Positions 1-5,410 of a stretch of 5,410 nt of DNA are shown in pieces. Position numbers and translations under genes: made by a program. The stretch's first letter is position 1, and every line of letters begins with the position of its first letter. The stretch is from contig JAYZDP010000167.1 in NCBI GenBank assembly GCA_036337765.1, positions 1 through 5,410 on the forward strand, read 5' to 3'. The notes beneath the pieces are model-generated. The model saw nothing but the letters and a program-made list of their open reading frames with translations, ran no database searches and had not been told where the DNA came from. The DNA comes from JAYZDP01 sp036337765. Its GTDB lineage: Bacteria; Acidobacteriota; Thermoanaerobaculia; Multivoradales; Multivoraceae.

Positions 1-90
1 GGCGGCACCCGTCCCCAGGAGCAGCCAGAGACAAAAGGGCACCCGCACCCCGCGTCCGAAAAAACCGATCCTGTGTTTGATTGTCTGCAT
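1..90 (-). CDS. 5' end of an exported protein, truncated by window edge
   Basis: Reading leftward from an ATG at 90-88, thirty codons stay open to the window edge. The translation starts MQTIKHRIGFFGRG and continues into a hydrophobic core (VPFCLWLLLG) followed by small residues (TGAA). This is a textbook Sec signal peptide: Lys/Arg-rich n-region, then a Trp/Leu-rich h-region. A G-rich Shine-Dalgarno-like run (AGGGGGG, 99-93) lies immediately upstream, rather close to the ATG. An in-frame GTG at 48-46 would leave only a short n-region and is less likely. The gene follows the preceding PEP-CTERM gene on the same strand after 75 bases, so it could belong to the same operon or start a new one. 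The mature protein is outside the window, so its function cannot be told. Whether it is a lipoprotein is also undecided, because the residues after the h-region are cut off. Confidence 0.6.
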   Translation of the reverse strand, partial: MQTIKHRIGFFGRGVRVPFCLWLLLGTGAA

Positions 91-136
91 AGCCCCCCTA
101 GGCGCTGTTGACCGACATCCCATGGATACGCAGGCG

Positions 137-158
137 GGCCCCCTTTCCAGGCGGGGCC
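137..158 (-). terminator. weak GC hairpin after the third gene
   Basis: Eight bases beyond the stop codon of the 489-residue gene, GGCCCC (137-142) and GGGGCC (153-158) form a perfect 6-bp inverted repeat around a 10-base loop. There is no T-run on the minus strand after the stem; the following bases are CGCCTGCGTATCC. It is therefore not a canonical intrinsic terminator. It could be a pausing or mRNA 3'-end structure between this gene and the next, or chance in GC-rich DNA. Confidence 0.25.
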
Positions 159-165
159 GAGCGCT

Positions 166-1635
166 CTACCCGCGCCGCCGGAGCGCCGCCAGCGCGTACA
201 GAACGCTCACGACGAGCAGGCCGGTGCCGGGCTCGGGAACGGCCATCATCACCAACTCGACCGTGTGGTCGTCGGGCGGCAGGGAGCCGGAATCGAAGTT
301 CAAGGGGTCGCCGTCCTCATCGAGCGGCCACCGCAGCGTGAGCAGGACACCCTCGTCGAGCGGCGTGTCGAACATTTGGGACAGGAAGGGGTCGGCGTTG
401 TCGGCCATCGCCAACGTCACGACCTCGGCCTCGGCAGAAAACTCGGCGTAGCCTTCGCCATTGTCCCAGGTGTCGACCTCGAAAATTCCGGCCTCGGCGG
501 ACAAATCCGAAAAGGCGCTCTCGTCTCCTTGATCGGTATCGAGCCGGAAGTGGAACCCCCCGCTGAACTGCTCGTCGAAGACACCGCTGCCGCTCTCCGA
601 CGCAGCCATACCGAAGGAGTTGCCGTTCTGAAGGTTTTCGAGGCGGGCCGAATCCACGCCGTTGCTGAACGCGGACGCCCTCGCCCGGAAGGCGGCGACG
701 GGGTCGTCGCCATCGATCACGGAGGCCAGCGCCCACTGGTCACCCGAGCCGAATTGGATGGAGCAGACCTCGGCGCTGAATTCGTTTTCGCGAAAACAGC
801 CCGCGAACTCGACGTTGGCGATCAACCACTTCGCCTCCTTTGCCGGGACCACTTGCGTTAGAAAATCCGGCTTCTTGTCGTGCAGCACTTCGACCTCGAC
901 GCCCTCGATAATGTTCAGCGCCGTTTCGATCGGCTTACCTTGGTCCCCGAGAGACGACGCAACCTTCATTTTTGTGGCATCGAAGTGTTGTTCATCCTCG
1001 TGCCGAGTCGCGCTCCCCCTCTTTTTCAGTTTGAGAACAAACTCAATGTCTATCGGATCTCCCTGGCTCCTGGTCCTGAAGCTCTTAGAAGTACTCCGCA
1101 GTTCATCCATGGAGTTAAAAAGGTCTTCTCCGGGATGCTTAACTAGGTGCTCGACCATCGCCCAGCCTATTTTCATGGACCGGATACCCGAGTAGGTATC
1201 CGAACTCGGGTTCTTGGGTCGAAAGTCCTCAACGGACACCAGCGGCGAAAACGACCAGATCGGTACCGGAATCTCCGGCGCGATCGTCGTTGAGCCGATC
1301 TCCCACACCCGGTCGGACGGGCTCCCCTCGAGCTTGCAACCCGTTTCAGATTCCTCGTTGAAAACGTATTCCGGCGCCGCTTCGCTCGTCGCCGGCACCT
1401 GGGGGCAGAGCACTCCGTGCGCCGCAGACACCGGGCCCTCGATTTCCAGCCTGCCTGTAACGAAGAAGTGATCCGTGTCGTCGTCGAGCAACTCTTCGGT
1501 TAGCTGAGTGAAGGTCGTGAGCGAAGACTCGTTGTCTTCGGCGTGTGCCTGCGGTGTCGTGCCCAGGCACACAAAGAGGGCAGCCACGACCGGCGCCGAG
1601 AAAGCGCCACCGTTTCCCGTGTCCCCGTCGAACAT
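166..1635 (-). CDS. PEP-CTERM surface protein of unknown function, 489 aa
   Basis: I do not recognise the body of this protein. The start at 1635 is chosen because AGGAGG sits 4 bases upstream and a signal-peptide-like segment follows: an h-region around residues 11-25 (AFSAPVVAALFVCLG) and a likely signal peptidase site after PQAHA (about residue 32). The n-region is odd, with no Lys or Arg and two Asp. The C-terminus is a clear PEP-CTERM signal: VPEP at 466-469, a hydrophobic helix at about 470-485 and RRRG at the end. Such proteins are recognised by an exosortase in the inner membrane and end up on the cell surface or in the extracellular matrix. The mature part is acidic and beta-rich in appearance, without obvious catalytic motifs. 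Four cysteines (77, 100, 280, 291) could form two local disulfides. Residues about 155-270 are richer in Lys/Arg, and the matching DNA is distinctly less GC-rich than the rest. The frame stays open upstream to a TGA at 1815-1813. A GTG at 1749 is possible but has no comparable ribosome binding site and would overlap the preceding gene. It lies 17 bases after that gene, consistent with co-transcription. Confidence 0.85.
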   Translation of the reverse strand: MFDGDTGNGGAFSAPVVAALFVCLGTTPQAHAEDNESSLTTFTQLTEELLDDDTDHFFVTGRLEIEGPVSAAHGVLCPQVPATSEAAPEYVFNEESETGCKLEGSPSDRVWEIGSTTIAPEIPVPIWSFSPLVSVEDFRPKNPSSDTYSGIRSMKIGWAMVEHLVKHPGEDLFNSMDELRSTSKSFRTRSQGDPIDIEFVLKLKKRGSATRHEDEQHFDATKMKVASSLGDQGKPIETALNIIEGVEVEVLHDKKPDFLTQVVPAKEAKWLIANVEFAGCFRENEFSAEVCSIQFGSGDQWALASVIDGDDPVAAFRARASAFSNGVDSARLENLQNGNSFGMAASESGSGVFDEQFSGGFHFRLDTDQGDESAFSDLSAEAGIFEVDTWDNGEGYAEFSAEAEVVTLAMADNADPFLSQMFDTPLDEGVLLTLRWPLDEDGDPLNFDSGSLPPDDHTVELVMMAVPEPGTGLLVVSVLYALAALRRRG

Positions 1636-1639
1636 GAAA

Positions 1640-1645
1640 CCTCCT
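1640..1645 (-). promoter_or_regulatory. strong Shine-Dalgarno fixing the start at 1635
   Basis: On the minus strand AGGAGG precedes ATG (1635-1633) with a 4-base TTTC spacer. This is the strongest ribosome binding site in the window. It decides the start of the PEP-CTERM gene against the longer GTG option at 1749. It lies in the short gap after the stop of the upstream small gene, so the third gene can be initiated independently of it. Confidence 0.8.
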
Positions 1646-1652
1646 ACAACAT

Positions 1653-2048
1653 TCAGCGTAGGATAAGGGTACCGGTTCCTATCCCCTTCGGCCCGCAACA
1701 CCACCGCCCGGACACCGCTGGAAAGCGCGATCGGACCCCGGCGGTCCACGAGAGACCCACCAGAGGGGCGCGAAAGCCCTGCTCCTGCGGCGGCCTTCTG
1801 CCTGTCTCGTCGTCACAGACCTCGATCAACGGATCCGGAAATCCAGTCTGGGGAGGTAAGTTGCGCAGGAAGATCGTGTGGTCCTCGCCCGCGGTACCCG
1901 CGTAGCAGTCCGCCTCACCGGGGAGAGGTGTGACGGAGACCTGGGCGAGAAGGTCCGGATTCTGCGCGTTCGCGGTCGAGGCTCCGCCGAGGACGAGGAA
2001 GCCCGCGCCAATCAGGTGGCGCCATCGAAGCCGCGAGATGACGATCAT
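1653..2048 (-). CDS. small secreted protein of unknown function, 131 aa, overlaps protease stop
   Basis: The ATG at 2048-2046 shares bases with the TGA stop of the protease gene (ATGA). GAGG lies 6 bases upstream inside the protease's last codons, a typical translationally coupled start. Residues 1-28 form a convincing Sec signal peptide: basic ISRLRWRH, hydrophobic LIGAGFLVLGG, and an A-x-A site at ANA before QNP. The mature part of about 103 residues has four cysteines (48, 78, 117, 118) and no PEP-CTERM signal, so it is probably periplasmic or secreted. Residues 51-61 (GTAGEDHTIFL) resemble residues 669-679 of the protease (GTPGEDATLFL), where that protein's propeller-like region begins. 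I do not recognise a family. The first half (to about residue 83, CDDETG) reads like a folded exported domain. The tail is Arg/Gly/Pro-rich and lies where a second minus-strand frame is also open, so the true C-terminus could differ if there is a frameshift. Inferred roles, none proven: inhibitor, chaperone or partner of the protease. Confidence 0.65.
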   Translation of the reverse strand: MIVISRLRWRHLIGAGFLVLGGASTANAQNPDLLAQVSVTPLPGEADCYAGTAGEDHTIFLRNLPPQTGFPDPLIEVCDDETGRRPPQEQGFRAPLVGLSWTAGVRSRFPAVSGRWCCGPKGIGTGTLILR

Positions 2049-2058
2049 CCCGCGCCTC
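2045..2058 (-). promoter_or_regulatory. ATGA stop-start overlap with GAGG ribosome binding site
   Basis: The protease stop (TGA, 2047-2045) and the small gene's start (ATG, 2048-2046) overlap. GAGG at 2058-2055 is spaced 6 bases from the ATG. Such overlaps usually mean translational coupling and near-stoichiometric synthesis of the two products. This is the main argument that the small gene is real and functionally tied to the protease. Confidence 0.7.
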
Positions 2059-5000
2059 GTCGCCGCACCCCCAGCACGCCAAGGGCCGCCAGGACCGCGA
2101 GCTGGAGCAGGAGGGCAGCGGGCTCGGGGACCGCCTGCTCGACCGGATCCGAGGTGCTGTCGCAGCCCGGGTCGTCGGGATAGTCCGTCAACCCGTTCTG
2201 GTCGTTGTCCAGCCCATCCTCGCATTCGGCCAGGGGGCTCGGGTCGTACGCGCCACGCCGGTAGATCGTCCCGAATTCGGCATCCCCGAGCCATAGAACG
2301 GGATCGCCGCTGGGGGTGATCGAGTCGGAACCGATTGGCTGCCCGATGAGTGAGTAGCCCGACGGCGTCTCCAGACCCGAAGTGGTGTCATCCTGGGAAA
2401 AGATGATCGTCGTATCGTCGCCCGTGTAGCCAGGAACCCCGAAGCCCCGTGTGGAGCCGACGGCGCCGGTCTGGCCCGTGTTCAGGTTCATGCTGTAGAT
2501 GGTCGAGGTGTCCTCGCCACTATCGTACACGTCGAACGTCATGAAGTTGTCGCTGCGGTGGGATAGCGAAGGAAAGCCGAAGTCGAGCCCCGGGAACGGC
2601 GGCACGAGGGCGTAGGTGCTCCCCGAAAAGAGGTCGATCGCAAAGATGCTCCACGCACCGACCGTTCCCCCCGTGCTCAACGAGATCTCGCTCAAGGCGT
2701 CGTACATCATGAACTGTCCGGTGGACGTAAAATCGAGCGCATCGGCGAACTTCACGTTCGCGAGCGCTCCCCCGTCGAGTGCCGGAGCCACGAGCTCGTA
2801 GTCGTAGCTAGTCTCTGTCTGGATTTCCAGCACCCGGATGAGGTTCTCGGGCTGCTGCGCCTCGGTATCGTACAGCACCGTGCCGATGTATTCGCCTCCC
2901 GGGGAGATCGCAACGCTGTACACGGAAATTCCCACGCCGGGAAGGCCGACGCAACTTTCTGCCTTCGAGAGGGTGTCGATGAGACATACGTCGCCAAGGA
3001 AATCGACGAACGCCGCCACGGTACCGTCACCGGAGACCGAGACTCGCGTTGGAGCCACGGCATAGAGACTGAGAAGGCTGCCGCCGGCGGGATCTCCGGC
3101 GTCGAACTCCTCGCGGCCCAGGCAGAGTTGGCCGCTCTGCGCGCCGCAGACTGATCCGGACTCGTCGTGGAACAAGAAGAGCGTCGCGTCCTCGCCCGGC
3201 GTTCCGGGGAAGGTGGGCGGATCCGGCGATCCCTCTCCATCGACAATCTCGACGAAATCAAAGGCCTCGGCGGTCCTCAGTGCCTGAGGCGAACCCGCGC
3301 CAAAAAGTTCCTCGGCGGACTGGATGCAGGCCAGCCTCGCGTCGATGAATTGCGAGTTCTGTGTCAGGTGAACCGTGTTTGCGCGATAAAAGATCGCCGC
3401 GGCGTCGGTCGTCCCGATCGCGCCCGGAAGCCCCGCGGCGAGTTGATAGAAGGCGTGATTCGGGATGCTGCTGTTGATGTGCACACCTCCGTTGTCGCGA
3501 TTCTGCAACTGGTCCAGCAAGGGATCGTTGGGGCCGAAAAACTCGCTGAACTTCTCGGGATAGACCCGACCGGCTCCCGTAAAGACCTCGATGGATCCTG
3601 GATCGCTAAGGCTGCGAGCGGGTTGCGGAAAGACAGAGCCGTTCAGCCAGTCGGGAGCCTGTCCGCTCTCGAAGCTCTCGACCATCTCCCCGAAGATGTC
3701 CGACATCGACTCGTTGAGAGCGCCAGGCTGGTCCCGGTAGATCAGATCCGAGGTGGTAGACGTCACGCCGTGGCTGAGTTCGTGGCCGACGATGTCGAGG
3801 GCGGCGGCGTACGGTTTGGCGGTCCCGAACGCCATCAGGTTGAGAGTCGGGAGGAAGAATGCATTCTCGTAGTTCTGACCAAAACGCACGACGGCGAGGA
3901 TATTGCCGCCGTTGCCGTCGAGCGAGTCGCGCCCGTGGGCCGTTAGGAAATAGTCGTACACCTTCGAGAGGCCGAAGGCGGCGCTGACGCCATCCGCGAG
4001 CCATTCCGACGTCGCCGAAGTCGACTGCACGATGGCGATATTCGGGGGGATCTCGGCGTTGTCCGGCGGCTGGTTCACCGCGTCCTGGATCAGGATCGCA
4101 CCGCGAGAGGTATCGGCTCGGGGCGGGTTCGATGCCGGGTCGAACATCTGCTTCGACGTGTCCGTGAGATAGAACAGACCGTTCTCCGACCAGACGTTCA
4201 GGGTGCGCGTCTGCCCGAGGAGGTCGACCCCGGAGCCCACCACGTTCTGTGTCTGTGTGCGATTAAAAGACGTGAGGATCGCACCGTCCTCCGCGTCCAC
4301 CACGACGAGCATGTCAAAACGTATCGACTTGTGAACCGCGAGACGCCAACCGAGCCGCGGGGGCCGATCGCCGGGCGCGTAAACAATGAGTTCAGGATCG
4401 CTGATGGGTGTGTCGGTCGCGGCTTCGAAATGCGCGCGCGCTTTTTGGGCCGCCTCCTCGGCCGACAGCTGCGGCTCGATCCCAAGGCCGCGCGGCGTGG
4501 CGACATAGGCGCCGTTCATCAGGTCGACGTCGCCCTGGGGGTCGAGGTGGATCGTCAGCCCGGCGGGCCAAACCTCCAGGCCGGCGTAACGCTGGGTGAA
4601 GCGCACGTGAGTCCGCCCGAGCCGGTCTTTCTCCTCGCGAACGAGGGACAGCTCGGCGTCCGGATCGTCGAGCGCGAACAGTTTCCGGTTTTCGCGCAAG
4701 AAGCGCCTCGCGATGGAGCGGTCGGCCCCGGGATCGGGCCTCGCCGAGCGCGCGCGTCTCTCGAGCTTGTTGCCACGGACAAATCGGGGCGTTCCCGCCG
4801 AGCGGCGGAAGCGAACCTCGACGCCGTTTCCCGTACGGGACCGGAGCTTCCGGAGGGCACCCTGCTGGTCGGCGGCGGTCGCCGCCACCGCCTGGCGCGC
4901 GCGGACCGCCGCGAGTTTCTGACCCAGCCGCTCTGCGAGGGTCTTCGAGCGGGGGTCGTCGGACGGGGTCCGAGAGCCCGTCTTGGGCACGGCTGACGGT

Positions 5001-5209
5001 GCGGTCGCGAGGGGATACGTCGGAAAGTTCACTGCGCCGATCTTTGCACCCGAAGTCGGGGCCGGCCCGGGTGAGCTCGTCGCGCCCGAGGCGGCCACCG
5101 ACTGCGGCGCCTTCTTGGCCCCGGCGGCATGCGGCGCACTCGGCAGCCCGGCGATGAAGGACGCGATCGTCAGCGTGACAAAGGAGGTTCGCAGGTTTCT
5201 TGCGGGCAT
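2045..5209 (-). CDS. M4 (thermolysin-like) metallopeptidase with propeller-like domain and PEP-CTERM anchor, 1054 aa
   Basis: A secreted zinc endopeptidase, made as a zymogen and probably surface-anchored. Layout by residue: signal peptide about 1-28 (h-region FVTLTIASFIAGL); Ala/Pro/Ser-rich linker about 29-80; FTP propeptide about 130-220; PepSY propeptide about 245-312; M4 catalytic domain about 325-655. Catalytic features are complete: HELSH gives zinc ligands His476 and His480 with catalytic Glu477, the third ligand is Glu500 in GALNESMSDIFG, and the transition-state His577 lies in DNGGVHINS. The helical end of the M4 fold follows (FYRANTVHLT; FIDARLACIQ). Residues about 665-985 hold repeated beta-strand units such as SVSGDGTVAAF, AISPGGEYIGTVLY and FTSTGQFMMYD, which resemble TolB/PD40-type propeller blades (I count about five). 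Cysteines pair locally (688/696, 742/753, 996/1016). Cys996-Cys1016 brackets DGLDNDQNGLTDYPDDPG, a probable calcium-binding or spacer motif. VPEP (1027-1030), a hydrophobic helix and RRRG form the PEP-CTERM signal. The start has AGGA 7 bases upstream. Known M4 enzymes lack this long propeller plus PEP-CTERM tail, so the protein is far longer than usual. It heads an apparent operon. Confidence 0.95.
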   Translation of the reverse strand: MPARNLRTSFVTLTIASFIAGLPSAPHAAGAKKAPQSVAASGATSSPGPAPTSGAKIGAVNFPTYPLATAPSAVPKTGSRTPSDDPRSKTLAERLGQKLAAVRARQAVAATAADQQGALRKLRSRTGNGVEVRFRRSAGTPRFVRGNKLERRARSARPDPGADRSIARRFLRENRKLFALDDPDAELSLVREEKDRLGRTHVRFTQRYAGLEVWPAGLTIHLDPQGDVDLMNGAYVATPRGLGIEPQLSAEEAAQKARAHFEAATDTPISDPELIVYAPGDRPPRLGWRLAVHKSIRFDMLVVVDAEDGAILTSFNRTQTQNVVGSGVDLLGQTRTLNVWSENGLFYLTDTSKQMFDPASNPPRADTSRGAILIQDAVNQPPDNAEIPPNIAIVQSTSATSEWLADGVSAAFGLSKVYDYFLTAHGRDSLDGNGGNILAVVRFGQNYENAFFLPTLNLMAFGTAKPYAAALDIVGHELSHGVTSTTSDLIYRDQPGALNESMSDIFGEMVESFESGQAPDWLNGSVFPQPARSLSDPGSIEVFTGAGRVYPEKFSEFFGPNDPLLDQLQNRDNGGVHINSSIPNHAFYQLAAGLPGAIGTTDAAAIFYRANTVHLTQNSQFIDARLACIQSAEELFGAGSPQALRTAEAFDFVEIVDGEGSPDPPTFPGTPGEDATLFLFHDESGSVCGAQSGQLCLGREEFDAGDPAGGSLLSLYAVAPTRVSVSGDGTVAAFVDFLGDVCLIDTLSKAESCVGLPGVGISVYSVAISPGGEYIGTVLYDTEAQQPENLIRVLEIQTETSYDYELVAPALDGGALANVKFADALDFTSTGQFMMYDALSEISLSTGGTVGAWSIFAIDLFSGSTYALVPPFPGLDFGFPSLSHRSDNFMTFDVYDSGEDTSTIYSMNLNTGQTGAVGSTRGFGVPGYTGDDTTIIFSQDDTTSGLETPSGYSLIGQPIGSDSITPSGDPVLWLGDAEFGTIYRRGAYDPSPLAECEDGLDNDQNGLTDYPDDPGCDSTSDPVEQAVPEPAALLLQLAVLAALGVLGVRRRGAG

Positions 5210-5216
5210 ATCGAAG

Positions 5217-5220
5217 TCCT
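5217..5220 (-). promoter_or_regulatory. ribosome binding site of the protease gene
   Basis: AGGA on the minus strand lies 7 bases before the ATG at 5209. This is a normal spacing. Together with the signal peptide that follows directly, it supports this start. Confidence 0.65.
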
Positions 5221-5270
5221 ATCTTTAGTAGGCTACCGGGTGGGACGGTGAGCCGCTTGGTGCCGACGCA

Positions 5271-5300
5271 GACTGCCGGCTTCGTAAGACGTAGGCAGCC
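5271..5300 (-). other. possible leader stem-loop upstream of the protease
   Basis: On the minus strand GGCTGCC (5300-5294) can pair with GGCAGTC (5277-5271), giving 7 base pairs including one G-U. Inside the 16-base loop CTT-ACG-AAG could add a small nested stem. It lies about 60 bases before the start codon, so if transcribed it would be in the 5' leader. There is no known riboswitch signature, and it may be chance. Confidence 0.2.
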
Positions 5301-5383
5301 TTTGCAAGAGAGTTCCGTCCCCCGCATCGACAATGAATTCCCAGCCCCTGGCAAGATTCGGGCTGACAACGACGCGCCAAGCA

Positions 5384-5396
5384 AGCCTCGGAGGCT
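5384..5396. repeat. 13-base palindrome AGCCTC-G-GAGGCT
   Basis: A perfect inverted repeat with 6-bp arms and a single central base lies about 175 bases upstream of the protease start. The shape would suit a dimeric regulator's operator, but one copy of this length in GC-rich DNA is weak evidence. Confidence 0.2.
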
Positions 5397-5410
5397 CCGT
5401 CGCGACGGGA

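Larger units (their letters stand above)
5210..5410. other. leader/promoter region upstream of the protease operon
   Basis: These 201 bases hold no convincing gene on either strand. A plus-strand ATG at 5333 opens 26 codons to the window edge but has no Shine-Dalgarno and no recognisable sequence. On the minus strand I find no good sigma-70 promoter. The nearest candidate is TTGCAA (5307-5302) with TACGAA (5286-5281) at a short 15-base spacing. The operon promoter is probably here or just beyond the right edge. Confidence 0.4.

Noticed and set aside
1636..1749. Longer start (GTG at 1749) for the 489-residue PEP-CTERM gene
   Set aside because: It would place the signal-peptide-like segment about 50 residues inside the protein and overlap the small gene. 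The ATG at 1635 has a near-perfect AGGAGG.
3167..3946. 259-codon plus-strand open frame antisense to the catalytic domain
   Set aside because: It lies opposite the highly conserved HELSH/NESMSD coding region and shows only complement-derived composition, with no recognisable domain.
5304..5317. Sigma-54-like -24/-12 element CGGAAC-N4-TTGC on the minus strand, and a second near-match TGGCGC-N4-TTGT at about 5366-5379
   Set aside because: PEP-CTERM genes are sometimes RpoN-controlled, but both sites have 4 rather than 5 spacer bases, putting the GG and GC one base too close. Sigma-54 spacing is very strict, and the hexamers are also imperfect.
4392..5384. 330-codon minus-strand open frame overlapping the start of the protease
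   Set aside because: It is a shadow of the M4 gene's GC-rich 5' part, very Arg/Pro/Gly-rich, with no domain or signal. The overlapping protease frame is unmistakable.
5333..5410. Possible divergent plus-strand gene starting at ATG 5333
   Set aside because: There is no Shine-Dalgarno and no signal peptide or family resemblance, and only 26 codons are visible before the edge.

Overview
The window is GC-rich (mostly about 60-70% G+C by eye) and looks like chromosomal DNA from a Gram-negative bacterium that uses the PEP-CTERM/exosortase surface-sorting system. Two of its proteins end in the tripartite PEP-CTERM signal: a VPEP motif, a hydrophobic helix and an Arg cluster. One also carries a Cys-bracketed DGLDNDxNGLTDYPxDPGC-type segment just before that signal. 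I have mainly seen this combination in uncultured deltaproteobacterial or myxococcal-like lineages, so the taxonomic placement is inference. No exosortase, RNA gene, mobile element or CRISPR array is visible.

All supported genes lie on the minus strand and read right to left. Bases 5410-5210 are a gene-poor leader. Next comes a 1054-residue M4 (thermolysin-like) metallopeptidase (5209-2045). It has a signal peptide, FTP/PepSY propeptide, complete zinc and catalytic residues, a beta-propeller-like C-terminal half, a Cys-flanked Asp-rich motif and a PEP-CTERM anchor. Its stop codon overlaps the start of a 131-residue secreted protein (2048-1653) in an ATGA arrangement. After a 17-base gap with a strong Shine-Dalgarno, a 489-residue unrecognised PEP-CTERM protein follows (1635-166). 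A weak hairpin and 75 bases separate it from the first 30 codons of a fourth gene, which begins with a signal peptide at 90 and runs off the left edge.

The tight spacing suggests that at least the first three genes are one transcription unit. It would make an exported, surface-anchored protease, a small exported partner and a second surface-anchored protein. A plausible reading is a cell-surface proteolysis or matrix-processing module, with the small protein as a possible inhibitor, chaperone or substrate. That role is inference from gene order and export signals. The points most worth a second look are the protease-propeller-PEP-CTERM fusion, a shared GTxGEDxTxFL motif between the small protein and the start of the protease's propeller, and the zone where two reading frames are open between the small gene and the third gene.
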